Source: SAR202 cluster bacterium bin87
GTDB taxonomy: Bacteria > Chloroflexota > Dehalococcoidia > Lucifugimonadales > UBA3495
Assembly (NCBI GenBank): GCA_002238825.1
Contig: MPNC01000006.1
Coordinates: 178,635-242,634 of the forward strand
Reading direction: 5' to 3'
Length of the DNA: 64,000 nt
Shown: positions 37,486 to 48,090 of the stretch, piece by piece
Position numbering within the stretch: position 1 is the first letter of the stretch
Layout of the letters: each line of letters opens with the position of its first letter
Made by a program: the position numbers and the translations under genes
Notes under the pieces: model-generated
The model's input: the letters and a program-made list of their open reading frames with translations, nothing else
Told to the model about the DNA's origin: nothing
Database searches by the model: none

Positions 37486-39633
37486 TTGACCACCGACACC
37501 ACAACGCCACCCACCCTGTCGCTCCAACCGACCGCGACCCATTGCCCCTATTGCGCTTTCCAGTGCGGCATGACGTTGTCGGTGGACGATGTCGGCGACG
37601 TGGGGATTGCCGGCAACCCGGCGTTTCCCGTGAACCGGGGGTCGCTGTGTGTCAAGGGGTGGACGGCGGCTGCCGCTCTGAATCATCCCGAGCGGCTCAC
37701 CACGCCGCTGGTGCGGGACGCCGACGGCATGCTGAGGCCGGCCTCGTGGGATGAGGCGCTGGACCGGGTGGTGGAGGCCATTGAGCGGGCGCGGGAACGC
37801 CACGGCAATGACGCCGTGGGCGTGTTCGGCGGCGGCTCGCTGACCAACGAGAAGAGCTATCTGCTGGGCAAGTTCGCCCGGGTGGCGCTCCGGACGGCCA
37901 ACATCGATTACAACGGCCGCTTCTGCATGTCATCGGCGGCGGCGGCGGGCATCAGGTCGCTGGGAATCGACCGGGGCCTGCCCTTCCCGGTGGAGGATAT
38001 CGCCGGCGCCCAGGTGGTTCTGCTCATGGGCGACAACCCGGCGGAAACCATGCCGCCCATGATGCAGTACTTTGACGAGCAGCGCGCCAACGGCGGGCGG
38101 TTGATTGTCGCGGACCCCAGGCTGACCCCAACGGCGCAGCGCGCGGACCTCCACCTGCGTCTGAGGCCGGGAACCGACGCCGTCCTGGCCAACGGCCTGC
38201 TGCACATTCTCATCCGCGACGGGATGGTTGACGCGGAGTACGTGGCGGAACGCACTGAAGGATTTGACCGGGTGCGGGCAGAGGTTTTGACCTACTGGCC
38301 GGAACGCGTGGAGCGGATCACCGGCGTGGCTGAGGCAGAACTGACCCGGGCGGCCCAACTGCTGGGAGCGGCCGGCACGGCGATGATTCTGACCGGGCGG
38401 GGCGCGGAACAGCAGGCGCAGGGTGTCAACAATGTTTCGGCCTGCATCAACCTGGCGCTGGCGCTGGGCCTGCCGGGCCGGCCCCACAGCGGTTACGGCT
38501 GCATCACCGGACAGGGCAACGGTCAGGGCGGACGCGAACATGGTCAGAAGGCGGACCAGCTGCCCGGATACCGGCGCATCGACGACCCCGCGGCGCGCCG
38601 GCACGTTGCCGCTGTTTGGGGAGTGGACGAGTCCTCGCTGCCCGGCCCCGGCAGGTCGGCCTACGAACTCCTGGACAGTCTGGGACAGGAGGGGGGTGTG
38701 CGGGCGCTGCTGGTGATGGGTTCCAACGTGGCGGTGTCCGCGCCCCACCTCAACAACGTGGCCGAGCGGCTGGCGTCGCTGGACTTCCTGGCGGTGTCCG
38801 AATTCTTTCTGTCCGAGACCGCCATCCTGGCCGACGTGGTGCTGCCATCCGCCCAATGGGCCGAGGAAGAGGGCACCATGACCAACCTGGAGGGCCGGGT
38901 GATCCGCCGGCGCCAGGCCTGCGAACCCCCGTCCGGCGTCAGGGACGACGTCGCTGTGATCTGCGAACTGGCCCGGCGGCTGGGCAGCGGACGCCACTTC
39001 GAATACGCCAGCGTCGAGGAGATTTTTGAGGAGTTGGGCAGAGCGTCGGCCGGCGGCCCCGCTGATTACTCCGGCATCACCTACGCCGGGATCGACGCCA
39101 ACGACGGCGTGTTCTGGCCCTGTCCCGGTGAGGGGCACCCGGGCACGCCCCGGCTGTTCACCGACGGTTTCCCCACGGCCAGCGGACGGGCGCGGATGTT
39201 TGCCGTGCGCCACCAGGAACCCGATGAAGCGCCCGATGAGGAGTATCCGCTGTTCCTCACCACGGGCCGCAATCTCGCCCACTACCAGTCTGGCACCCAG
39301 ACGCGGCGCGTCCCCGAGCTGGCGGAGATGACCCCCCAACCCATGGCCGAAGTCCATCCGTCCACCGCCGGACGTTACGGGCTGCGGGACGGCCAGGCCG
39401 TCCGGCTGAGCACCCGCCGGGGACGGGCCGACTTCCAGTTGAAGGTGACTCGCGGGATACGGGAGGACACGGTGTTCGTCCCATTCCACTGGGGCGGCCG
39501 GCAGGCCGCCAACCGGCTCACCAACCCAGCGCTGGATCCCACCAGCCGGATGCCCGAGTTCAAGGTCTGCGCCGTGCGCATCGATGGCGCGGAAAACACC
39601 GCCGATGACACCACAACCACAACGGAGCGTTAG
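37486..39633 (+). CDS. nasA: Assimilatory nitrate reductase catalytic subunit-like molybdopterin oxidoreductase
   Basis: 715 aa; N-terminal CPYCAFQCGM...GSLCVKG 4Fe-4S site; GYGCITGQGNGQGGREHGQKADQLPGYR; adjacent to nirB and narK. Confidence 0.87.
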   Translation: MTTDTTTPPTLSLQPTATHCPYCAFQCGMTLSVDDVGDVGIAGNPAFPVNRGSLCVKGWTAAAALNHPERLTTPLVRDADGMLRPASWDEALDRVVEAIERARERHGNDAVGVFGGGSLTNEKSYLLGKFARVALRTANIDYNGRFCMSSAAAAGIRSLGIDRGLPFPVEDIAGAQVVLLMGDNPAETMPPMMQYFDEQRANGGRLIVADPRLTPTAQRADLHLRLRPGTDAVLANGLLHILIRDGMVDAEYVAERTEGFDRVRAEVLTYWPERVERITGVAEAELTRAAQLLGAAGTAMILTGRGAEQQAQGVNNVSACINLALALGLPGRPHSGYGCITGQGNGQGGREHGQKADQLPGYRRIDDPAARRHVAAVWGVDESSLPGPGRSAYELLDSLGQEGGVRALLVMGSNVAVSAPHLNNVAERLASLDFLAVSEFFLSETAILADVVLPSAQWAEEEGTMTNLEGRVIRRRQACEPPSGVRDDVAVICELARRLGSGRHFEYASVEEIFEELGRASAGGPADYSGITYAGIDANDGVFWPCPGEGHPGTPRLFTDGFPTASGRARMFAVRHQEPDEAPDEEYPLFLTTGRNLAHYQSGTQTRRVPELAEMTPQPMAEVHPSTAGRYGLRDGQAVRLSTRRGRADFQLKVTRGIREDTVFVPFHWGGRQAANRLTNPALDPTSRMPEFKVCAVRIDGAENTADDTTTTTER

Positions 39634-39635
39634 CC

Positions 39636-42113
39636 ATGATGAATGCCTCAGAAAAGCAGAAACTGGTGGTGATAGGCAACGGCATGGCCGGCGCCCGATT
39701 CGTCGAGGAAATGGTGAACCTGGGCGGCCAGGATACCTACGACATCGCGGTCATCGGCGAGGAATCCTGCGGCAACTACAACCGCATCCTGCTCTCCGGC
39801 GTGCTGTCGGGCTCCCACGACCCCAACGACATCTTCATCAATCCACTGGACTGGTACGCCGAGAACAACGTGACCCTGCACTCGGGAGTGCGCGCCATCG
39901 GCATAGACCGGAAGGGCAAGATGGCCTACGGTTCCGGCGGGCTGCTGCTTCCCTACGACAAGCTGGTCATAGCCACCGGCAGCAGCGCCTTCGTGCCGCC
40001 CATGGACGGCCTGTATGACGACGACGGCGATTTCAAAAAGGGCGCCTTCGTATTCCGCACGCTGGACGACTGCTCCGCCATCATCAAACACGCGGAGGGC
40101 GCGCGCCGGGCGGCGGTAATCGGCGGCGGGCTGCTGGGCCTGGAAGCCGCCCGGGGACTGATGAACCGGGGGCTCGAGGTTGACGTGGTCCACCTGATGG
40201 GCTGGCTCATGGATACGCAGCTGGACTCCCTGTCCGGACAGCTCCTCCAGCAGAGCCTGGAAGAGCTGGGCGTGCAGTTCCACCTGGAGAAGCTGACCAC
40301 CGCCGTGCTGGGCGATGATCGTGTGACGGGCCTCCAGTTCAAGGACGGCGACACGCTGGACTGCGATCTGGTGGTGATGTCGGCCGGCATCCGCCCCAAC
40401 GTGGACCTGGCGCGGATGGCGGGTCTGCACGTGCGCCGCGGCATCCTGGTCAACGACGGGCTCACCTGCCGCAACGACCAGGACATCTACGCCATTGGCG
40501 AGTGCGCCGAGCATCGCAGCCAGGTGTACGGACTGGTTGCGCCCCTGTGGGAGCAGGCCCGCGTCCTGGCCGAGAGGCTCACCGAGCGCAACGCCGACTC
40601 CGCCTACGTCGGCTCCCGGATCTCCACCAAGCTCAAGGTGATGGGAGTGGAGCTGGCGGTGGCCGGCAGCAAGGACCCGCTGGACGACGACGACGAAGTG
40701 GTGACCTACGTCGAGCCCAACCGCAACGTGTACAAGAAGGTCATCGTTCGGGATGGCAAGGTAACCGGCGCGATTCTGTTGGGCGACGGCCTGACCATGC
40801 CGCGCATCCTGCAGGCCTTCGACCGGGGCGAGGCCCTCCCCGAGAACCGCTCGGAACTGCTGTTCCCCCTGGCGGCCGATGCCGGTCCGTCGCTCAACGT
40901 GGAGGATATGCCCGACGACGCCCAGATCTGCAACTGCAACGGCGTGACCAAGGGCAGGATCATCGCGGCTGTGGACGGCGGATGCCGCAGCCTGAAGGCG
41001 GTATGCGACGCCACCCGCGCTGGAACCGGCTGCGGCTCCTGCAAGATGCAGGTTCAGGCGGTGCTGGAACTGGCGGCCGACGGCCTGGTGGCCGACGACC
41101 CATCGGCCCACTACTACGTGCCGGGCATTCCCCTCACCAAGCCGGAACTGGTGGGCGCCATCAAGGCCATGGAACTCAGGAGCGTTTCCCGGGTGTTCGA
41201 GGCGCTGGCCGGCGGCAGGGAGGACGCGGGCAGCAAGCACGGGCTGGCCTCGCTGCTGCGGACCATCTGGGGCGCGGAGTACGAGGACGAGCGGGACGCC
41301 CGCTTTATCAACGACCGGGTCCATGCCAACATTCAGAACGACGGGACGTTCAGCGTGGTGCCCAGGATCTACGGCGGCGTCACCACGCCCGACCAGCTTC
41401 GCCGTATCGCCGACGCTGCTGAGAAATACGAGGCCAGAATGGTGAAGATCACCGGCGGCCAGCGCATCGACCTCCTGGGCATCCCCAAGGAGCACCTGCC
41501 CGCAGTGTGGCAGGAGGTTGGGATGCCGTCGGGCCACGCCTACACCAAGGCGTTCCGCACCTGCAAAACCTGCGTGGGAACCGAGTTCTGCCGGTTCGGC
41601 GTGGGCGACAGCACCAAGCTGGGCGTCCAGATCGAGCAGCGGTTCCAGGGCATCGAGAGCCCCCACAAGATGAAACTGGCCGTGTCGGGCTGCCCGCGCA
41701 ACTGCGCCGAGTCGACCACCAAGGACGTGGGCGCCACGGCCATTGAAGGCGGGAAGTGGGAGGTGTACATCGGTGGCGCGGCGGGCTCCCGCGTGCGCAA
41801 GGGGGATGTGCTGTGCGTGACCGATACCCACGACGAGACCCTTCTGATTATGGGCAGGTTCATGCAGTACTACCGGGAGAACGCCCGCTACCTGGAACGC
41901 ACCTACGACTTCGTGGAACGAACGGGTATCGAGCGGCTGCGTCAGATCCTGGTGGAGGATGGCGAAGGCATCTGCGACCGGCTGGATCAGGACATGCAGG
42001 CCGCCGTGGATGCGTACCAGGACCCCTGGCTGGAGGCCGGCGACCCGGTGCATCCCAATCAGTTCGTCACAACGCCGGCTGAATTGACCGCGCCGGCGGC
42101 CGCAGCGAGGTAG
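39636..42113 (+). CDS. nirB: Nitrite reductase (NAD(P)H) large subunit
   Basis: 825 aa; FAD/NAD domain VVIGNGMAGARFVEE, BFD CNCNGVTKGRI...GTGCGSC, siroheme motifs TCVGTEFCRFG and SGCPRNCAESTTKDVG. Confidence 0.95.
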   Translation: MMNASEKQKLVVIGNGMAGARFVEEMVNLGGQDTYDIAVIGEESCGNYNRILLSGVLSGSHDPNDIFINPLDWYAENNVTLHSGVRAIGIDRKGKMAYGSGGLLLPYDKLVIATGSSAFVPPMDGLYDDDGDFKKGAFVFRTLDDCSAIIKHAEGARRAAVIGGGLLGLEAARGLMNRGLEVDVVHLMGWLMDTQLDSLSGQLLQQSLEELGVQFHLEKLTTAVLGDDRVTGLQFKDGDTLDCDLVVMSAGIRPNVDLARMAGLHVRRGILVNDGLTCRNDQDIYAIGECAEHRSQVYGLVAPLWEQARVLAERLTERNADSAYVGSRISTKLKVMGVELAVAGSKDPLDDDDEVVTYVEPNRNVYKKVIVRDGKVTGAILLGDGLTMPRILQAFDRGEALPENRSELLFPLAADAGPSLNVEDMPDDAQICNCNGVTKGRIIAAVDGGCRSLKAVCDATRAGTGCGSCKMQVQAVLELAADGLVADDPSAHYYVPGIPLTKPELVGAIKAMELRSVSRVFEALAGGREDAGSKHGLASLLRTIWGAEYEDERDARFINDRVHANIQNDGTFSVVPRIYGGVTTPDQLRRIADAAEKYEARMVKITGGQRIDLLGIPKEHLPAVWQEVGMPSGHAYTKAFRTCKTCVGTEFCRFGVGDSTKLGVQIEQRFQGIESPHKMKLAVSGCPRNCAESTTKDVGATAIEGGKWEVYIGGAAGSRVRKGDVLCVTDTHDETLLIMGRFMQYYRENARYLERTYDFVERTGIERLRQILVEDGEGICDRLDQDMQAAVDAYQDPWLEAGDPVHPNQFVTTPAELTAPAAAAR

Positions 42114-42117
42114 CGTC

Positions 42118-42489
42118 ATGGTTCTGATCACGAAAGCGCCGGATGTGTTTGCGGTGAGCGATATGTCATCTTACGGGACCCATATTCTTGGCAGCGCCGC
42201 GCAGATACCCATCGGCGAGGGGCGCCGGTTCGAGATCGGCGGTATGGCGATCGCGGTGTTTCGCAGCCGCCAGGGAAGGGTGTACGCCACCCAGGCAGAA
42301 TGTCCCCATCGCGCCGGCCCGTTGGCCGATGGATTGCTGGGCGGTGAAGCATTGGTCTGCCCGCTGCACAACTTCCGATTCGACGTCGGTACCGGCGAAC
42401 CGCTGGGCAACGACTGCCCTGCGTTGCGCACCTACCCGGTCTCTGTGAACGAAGCCGGGGAGATTCTGGTCGCGATATCCGGGTCGTAG
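42118..42489 (+). CDS. nirD: Rieske [2Fe-2S] protein, nitrite reductase small-subunit-like
   Basis: ECPHRAGPLADG...VCPLHNFRFDVGTGEPLG. Confidence 0.85.
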   Translation: MVLITKAPDVFAVSDMSSYGTHILGSAAQIPIGEGRRFEIGGMAIAVFRSRQGRVYATQAECPHRAGPLADGLLGGEALVCPLHNFRFDVGTGEPLGNDCPALRTYPVSVNEAGEILVAISGS

Positions 42490-42521
42490 CCGACCCGTTC
42501 CAGCCCTTCGGAGTTGAGAAA

Positions 42522-43883
42522 ATGAGCCTGCTGAATATCGCCGCAGACGGCGGAAAAGCCACCCGGATACGCCTGTTCAGCCTGGCGGCCCCGCAGATGC
42601 GGACTTTCCACATCACCTGGTTCGCCTTCTTCTTGTGCTTCTTCGGATGGTTCGGCATCGCCCCGATGATGGCGGTGGTGCGTGAGGACCTGCTGCTGAG
42701 CAAAGCGCAGATCGGCAACACCATCATCGCGTCGGTTGCCATCACCATCGTGGCCCGCCTGGTCTTTGGATGGCTGTGCGACCGCATCGGCCCCCGCCTG
42801 GCCTACAGCGGCCTGCTGATCGTCGGCTCGATACCGGTCATGTGCATCGGGCTGGCCCAGAACTACGAGACGTTCCTGCTGTTCCGTCTGGCCATCGGCG
42901 TGATCGGCGCATCCTTCGTCATCACCCAGTACCACACCTCGGTGATGTTCGCGCCCAACGTGGTGGGAACCGCCAACGCCACCACCGCCGGATGGGGCAA
43001 CCTGGGCGGTGGCGTCACCCAGATGGCGATGCCTCTGATATTCGCCGGCGTGCTGATGTTCGGCGTCGGCGAAGTCCTGGGGTGGCGGATCGCCATGGTG
43101 ATACCCGGCGTGGCCCTGCTGTTGGTGGGAGTGGCCTACTACTTCCTCACCCAGGACTGTCCGCAGGGCAACTATCGCGACCTGCGCGCCCGTGGCCTGA
43201 TGTCGGGTTCGGCCGGAAGCAAAGGCTCATTCCTGGAAGCGGCCCGGGACCCCCGCGTGTGGGCATTGTTCGTCATCTACGGGGCCTGCTTCGGCGTGGA
43301 GCTGACCATCAACAACATCGCCGCGCTGTACTACTACGACCGCTTTGAGCTGAACCTCGCCACCGCCGGAATCATCGCCGGCACCTTCGGCTTGATGAAC
43401 ATTTTCGCCCGCACCCTGGGTGGGTTTTTCGGCGACAAGATGGGCATCCGGTTCGGCCTCAGGGGACGTGTGATGTTCCTGGGCGCGGTGCTGCTGGTCG
43501 AAGGATTGGCCCTGATCCTGTTCTCCCAGATGGCGACGTTGTTCCTGGCCGTGGGCGCGATGATCGTGTTCAGCCTGTTCGTGCAGATGTCGGAGGGAGC
43601 GACGTTCTCGGTGGTCCCGTTCGTCAACCGCAAGGCGCTGGGTTCCGTGGCCGGCATCGTGGGCGCGGGCGGCAACGCGGGAGCCGTGGCCTTCGGGTTC
43701 CTGTTCCGCTCGGAGAGCCTGACCTACGCTGACGCCCTGCTCATCGTGGGCGTCGCCGTGGTGGTCGCGTCATCGCTGGTGCTGGCGGTGCGGTTCTCGC
43801 CTGAGACCGAGCGGGAGGAAAGGCACGCCCTGGATCTCGCCCTCGCCGAGCGGTCGGGCATCGCGCCGGCAGCGGCCGACTGA
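42522..43883 (+). CDS. narK: MFS nitrate/nitrite transporter, NarK-like
   Basis: 453 aa MFS; ITWFAFFLCFFGWFGIAPMMAVVREDLLLSKAQIGN, GWGNLGGGVTQMAMPLIF. Confidence 0.92.
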   Translation: MSLLNIAADGGKATRIRLFSLAAPQMRTFHITWFAFFLCFFGWFGIAPMMAVVREDLLLSKAQIGNTIIASVAITIVARLVFGWLCDRIGPRLAYSGLLIVGSIPVMCIGLAQNYETFLLFRLAIGVIGASFVITQYHTSVMFAPNVVGTANATTAGWGNLGGGVTQMAMPLIFAGVLMFGVGEVLGWRIAMVIPGVALLLVGVAYYFLTQDCPQGNYRDLRARGLMSGSAGSKGSFLEAARDPRVWALFVIYGACFGVELTINNIAALYYYDRFELNLATAGIIAGTFGLMNIFARTLGGFFGDKMGIRFGLRGRVMFLGAVLLVEGLALILFSQMATLFLAVGAMIVFSLFVQMSEGATFSVVPFVNRKALGSVAGIVGAGGNAGAVAFGFLFRSESLTYADALLIVGVAVVVASSLVLAVRFSPETEREERHALDLALAERSGIAPAAAD

Positions 43884-43964
43884 ACCCCGGCCAACGTCCT
43901 GACGGTCGTGTTCTCCCAGCCATTGTGCGGGCGGATACCCAGAAAGCCAGGGCCGACGGCTTGC

Positions 43965-44045
43965 CAGGATATCCTGGCATCAGGGAGTCCCGTTCCGTGG
44001 ATCGACTCCGGAAGTGCATCGAGTTGTCCTGGCTGCCGCGCCCGG
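43965..44045 (-). pseudogene. Fragment of a WD40 gene (paralogous to 50756..51844)
   Basis: HFRSRSTERDSLMPGYPGKPSALAF versus HFWRRSTERDSMMSGYPGKPSALAF. Confidence 0.8.
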
Positions 44046-44065
44046 TCGGGCCACCGAAGCGAGTA

Positions 44066-44977
44066 TCAGCCCCCCGGCCGCACCGTGCGAGGGTCGAGCA
44101 GATCCCGCAGGCCGTCGCCCAGCAGGTTGAAACCCAGCACGGCGAGGAATATGGCGGCTCCCGGCAGCAGCAGCAGGCGGGGCGCCGTCTGCAGGTGAGG
44201 CCGGGCGTCGTTGAGCATCGCTCCCCACTCCGGTGTGGGCGGCTGCGCGCCCAGCCCCAGGAAGTTCAGCCCGGCGATTCCCAGGATGATCCAGCCCACG
44301 TCCAGTGACGCGATCACGATGATCGGGCCGAGGATGTTGGGAGCGATGTGCCGGAGGATGATGCGCAGGTTGCCGGCTCCGGCAGCGTGCGCCGCAGTCA
44401 CGTATTCCATCTGTCGCGCTCCCAGGGTGACGCCGCGAATGATGCGAGCGTGACCCACCCACCAGACCGCGCCGGCCGCTAACAGCACGTTGAACAGGCC
44501 CGGCCCCAGCGCTCCCGCCACGGCCAACGCCAGGATCAGCGAGGGAAACGCCAGCAGCAGATCCACGACCCCCATCAGCGCCGTGTCCGGCCAGCCGCCG
44601 TGGTATCCGGATAGTATCCCCACCGTCAGCGCGATGGTCATGCTCAGGGCCAGGGTGACGGCGGCGGCCAGCAGGGTCAGGCGCGCGCCGTGAACGACAC
44701 GGCTGAAGGTGTCGCGCCCGAGATGGTCGGTGCCCAGGAGGTGCTCCGCTGATGGTGGCAGCAAGCGGTCAGGCAGGCTGATCTCGGTGGGGTCATCCAG
44801 GGGAAGCCAGGGCGCCAACAACCCCGCCAGCAGCAGCGACACCACCAGGAACAGCCCCAACGCGGTTCCCGGCTCCCGTACCAGCGCAGTCCACTGGTGC
44901 CGACGGCGCCGCCGGGAACTGCCGGCGACGGTCGGGACGGGGACACGTCCCCCGGAGCGCTGTGCCTCAACTGTCAT
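44066..44977 (-). CDS. Oligopeptide/nickel-type ABC transporter permease (DppC-like)
   Basis: HLLGTDHLGRDTFSRVVHGARLTL...RQMEYVTAAHAAGAGNLRIILRHIAPNILGPIIVIA. Confidence 0.93.
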   Translation of the reverse strand: MTVEAQRSGGRVPVPTVAGSSRRRRRHQWTALVREPGTALGLFLVVSLLLAGLLAPWLPLDDPTEISLPDRLLPPSAEHLLGTDHLGRDTFSRVVHGARLTLLAAAVTLALSMTIALTVGILSGYHGGWPDTALMGVVDLLLAFPSLILALAVAGALGPGLFNVLLAAGAVWWVGHARIIRGVTLGARQMEYVTAAHAAGAGNLRIILRHIAPNILGPIIVIASLDVGWIILGIAGLNFLGLGAQPPTPEWGAMLNDARPHLQTAPRLLLLPGAAIFLAVLGFNLLGDGLRDLLDPRTVRPGG

Positions 44978-44983
44978 TGGCAG

Positions 44984-45931
44984 CTACATCCCGTCCCGTC
45001 CGAAGCGCAGGCGCGGGTCGGCGATGCGCAGAGCAACGTCGGCGACCAGGTTCACGAGCAGCACCACCACCGCGATGTAGGTCACGAACCCCTGCACCAC
45101 GGGGTAGTCTCGAGTCAAAGCCGCGCCCACCATCAACTGCCCCAACCCGGGCCAGGTGAAGATGGTTTCCACTATGACCGCGCCGCTGAGCAGGTAGCCG
45201 AGGTTGACGCCGGTGGCCCCGATGGCCGGCAGCAGCGCGTTGCGAAGGGCGTGCCTCGCCGATACGACCTGTTCAGACAGTCCCTTGGCTCGCGCCGTTC
45301 GAATGTAGTCCTGGCCCAGGGTCTCCAGCATGCTGGCGCGAATCAGACGCATCAGTTGCGCCATCGGCGCAAGAGACAGGGCAATGGCCGGCAGCACGAC
45401 CTGGGCGGGCGAACCGTAGCCCAGGGCCGGCAGCCACGACAGCTTCACCGCAAACAGGATTATCAGTCCGTATGCCAGGACGTAGGATGGAGCCGCCGCG
45501 CCCACCAGCGCCGTCAGTCGCGCGATGGTATCCACCGGGCTGCCGCGTCGCCGGGCCGACAGGATGCCCATGGGCACCGCGACCAGCAGCGCCAGGATCA
45601 ACGCGGCCGTGGTGAGCAAAGCGGTCGGTACCGTGCGGCGCGCCAGCTGCGCGGCCACCGGCTGTTCGGTCACGTATGACCGGCCCATGTCGGCCACCAG
45701 TGCCCGCGTTACCCAGCGGGCGTACTGAGCCGGCAGGGAGGCGTCCAGGCCAAGCTCGATGCGCATGGCCGAGACCTCCGCCGCGCTGGGCATCTGGCCG
45801 GGATTGCGCTGGCGCAGCACAATCTCGGCGGGATCTCCCGGCGCCAGGTTCAGCAGCGCGAAGCTGACCGCCGAGATGCCCAGCAGAAGCAGCGGCAGCG
45901 TGGCCAGCCGTCGGGCCAGATATGCTCCCAT
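44984..45931 (-). CDS. Oligopeptide/nickel-type ABC transporter permease (DppB-like)
   Basis: MGAYLARRLATLPLLLLGISAVSFALLNLAPGDPAEIVL...GQDYIRTARAKGLSEQVVSARHALRNALLPAI. Confidence 0.93.
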   Translation of the reverse strand: MGAYLARRLATLPLLLLGISAVSFALLNLAPGDPAEIVLRQRNPGQMPSAAEVSAMRIELGLDASLPAQYARWVTRALVADMGRSYVTEQPVAAQLARRTVPTALLTTAALILALLVAVPMGILSARRRGSPVDTIARLTALVGAAAPSYVLAYGLIILFAVKLSWLPALGYGSPAQVVLPAIALSLAPMAQLMRLIRASMLETLGQDYIRTARAKGLSEQVVSARHALRNALLPAIGATGVNLGYLLSGAVIVETIFTWPGLGQLMVGAALTRDYPVVQGFVTYIAVVVLLVNLVADVALRIADPRLRFGRDGM

Positions 45932-45973
45932 TCCGGCGGTCCGCTAATAGGGCCGGTTATCCCGATACCTCGC

Positions 45974-47665
45974 TCACTCGGTCAGGCCGATGCGGTGGTC
46001 GAAGATATACACCCGGTGCGGGTGTGGATCGAACCCGGTGACCCGCTCACTGAGACCGTACACCATGTAGGCGTGAGCCACCGGGAGGACCGCGATCTCT
46101 TCAGTGACGACTGCCAGCGCCTCGCAGGCAATCCGCTTCCGCCCCTCCAGGTCGGACACGGTCCCGGCCGGGGCGACGATGTCCACCAGTCCGGAATTGT
46201 CGTAGTGCCCGAAGTTGTTGGCGGCGCTGCTCTCCGCGTCGGCTTCGAGGCCGACGAACTTGCTGACGTTCAGAACGGGGTCACCGGCGTCGACGACGTT
46301 GTTGTACCAACCGAAGAGGTCCCAGGTCGGTTCTTTCACCGTGGACCATTCGGTGATCTGCACGTCGGCCCGGATGCCCACGTCGGCCAGCATCGCCTGG
46401 GCGGCCTCGGCCATGATGGGAAGCTGGAAGCGTTGCGGATAACCGCCGATGACAATCTCCAGGGGTTCACCGGCCTTGTCGACAAACCCGTCGCCGTCGG
46501 TGTCGGCGTAGCCGGCCTGGGCCAGCAATTCACGGGACCGGGCCGGGTCGAAACTTGGTCCGGTCACGCCCGGGCAGGTCGCCAGGGCTTCCGGCAGCAA
46601 CGTATCTGCGTAAGATCCGGTTCCCGCCGGCGCTACCAGGCCAGCGATGCTCTCCCGGTCAATGGCTAGGGCAACCGCTCGACGGACCAGAGGGTCGGCC
46701 AGCGTACCGCGCTCGAAGTTGACCCACCACATCACCACCGAGGTGCCGATGCCGGCGGTCTGGCTGCGGAGGTCGAGTTGGGCGTCGATGACGCCCACGC
46801 CCTCTGGAGAGAGGTTGATTGCGAAGTCGATGTCGCCAGCCTGCAGGGCCAGCTCCCGGCTGTTGGTATCGGGGATGGCAATGTGATTGATGCCGGCCAG
46901 CGGGGGCGTTCCTCCCCAGTAGTCGTCGTAAGCTACACTTTCCAGGCGTTCTTCGATGACGTAAGAGGTGGGCATGTACGGCCCGGTCAGGGCGCCGGCG
47001 TCCAGGAAGTTGCCCTCGCCGGCGGCGTCGGCTGCCGCCGCGTCGGTGACTGCGGTGGCGGGAGCCGTCAGCAGTCCGGGCAACGTGGGTCGGGGTTCGA
47101 GGGTGGTCAGGATGATCGTCTGCTCATCTTTGACGGAGACGGTGTCGATGTTCAGCGAGTCTGCCGACGCCGGTGACAGGCGGATGACCCTCTCCAGGGA
47201 CGCCTTGACCGCCTCGGCGTCCATCACCGCGCCGTTATGGAAGGTGACTCCGGTCCGGAGCCCGATCTCCCACGTCAGCGGGTCGACCTGCACGGCGCCC
47301 GTGGCCAGCCAAGGTTCGGGGCTGAGGTCGGACGCAGACAGGCGGAACAGGTTCTCCGACATTCCCGACTGGCTCGTAACCCAGCCGCTCTCGACGGGAT
47401 CCAACGGTGTGCTGAGCCAGATGACTCCGGCGTTCAGCGTGGGACGTTCCGTTTCGGCATCGGCGACCGCAGCAGGTTGCTCGACCTGGGTGGGTGGCGT
47501 CGCGGGCTGCTCCGATGCTGCGGCCCCTTGAGACGGTTGTTGCGGAACCGCCGTGGCAGCCTCGAGCGCCGGTGCTTCGGTGGCGGCAGGCGACGGGGCA
47601 TTTTCCGTGCTGGCGGCTGGCGCCCCGCAGGCAATGGCCAGGGCTAGCCAAAGCCCCAGTGTCAT
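45974..47665 (-). CDS. ABC transporter substrate-binding lipoprotein (SBP family 5)
   Basis: MTLGLWLALAIACGAPAAS lipobox if started at ATG 47665 (ORF track extends to 47707); SASDLSPEPWLATGAVQVDPLTWEIGLRTGVTFHNGAVMDAEAVKASLERVI. Confidence 0.88.
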   Translation of the reverse strand: MTLGLWLALAIACGAPAASTENAPSPAATEAPALEAATAVPQQPSQGAAASEQPATPPTQVEQPAAVADAETERPTLNAGVIWLSTPLDPVESGWVTSQSGMSENLFRLSASDLSPEPWLATGAVQVDPLTWEIGLRTGVTFHNGAVMDAEAVKASLERVIRLSPASADSLNIDTVSVKDEQTIILTTLEPRPTLPGLLTAPATAVTDAAAADAAGEGNFLDAGALTGPYMPTSYVIEERLESVAYDDYWGGTPPLAGINHIAIPDTNSRELALQAGDIDFAINLSPEGVGVIDAQLDLRSQTAGIGTSVVMWWVNFERGTLADPLVRRAVALAIDRESIAGLVAPAGTGSYADTLLPEALATCPGVTGPSFDPARSRELLAQAGYADTDGDGFVDKAGEPLEIVIGGYPQRFQLPIMAEAAQAMLADVGIRADVQITEWSTVKEPTWDLFGWYNNVVDAGDPVLNVSKFVGLEADAESSAANNFGHYDNSGLVDIVAPAGTVSDLEGRKRIACEALAVVTEEIAVLPVAHAYMVYGLSERVTGFDPHPHRVYIFDHRIGLTE

Positions 47666-47680
47666 CAGAGCAGTTGATCT

Positions 47681-47695
47681 GATACTATGTATCAA
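47681..47695. promoter_or_regulatory. Candidate Fur/Zur-geometry operator TGATACTATGTATCA
   Basis: Perfect 6-3-6 palindrome in the leader of the SBP gene; near-identical site upstream of the COG0523 gene. Confidence 0.5.
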
Positions 47696-48090
47696 TTGTT
47701 TTGGCACAATGATTCTCCTGGTGGGTTTCGATGGTTAAAAAATCGCTCTACCGGCTCCGGTCAGGTGCGGTGAGCGAGTGGAGCCGAATTAGGTTTGGCC
47801 GCAACGTGGGCGACAAGTCTCAAGCCGGTGGTGGATCGACGCAACCCAGGCGACCACCCATCAACGCGGCAAGGCCCACGTCGAGCCACTGCGTTGACAA
47901 GGTGAGCGTGCGGCATCGCCACAGTCGGCTCTTCCGCGCGCACCCAAATTTCGGGTGAAGCGCCGCTTACCACCGTCGATGGCCGGCGGCGCCGCAAGAA
48001 CGCACAGGTGTTTGGTCGGCACGCGTGAACATAAGACGGGGGAATGTAGCAGGGCCTCCCGCGGTTGTCAACAACAATGCCGCATGCAAC

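Noticed and set aside
39648-42131. 827-aa minus-strand ORF antisense to nirB
   Set aside because: Antisense artefact; nirB motifs are on the plus strand.
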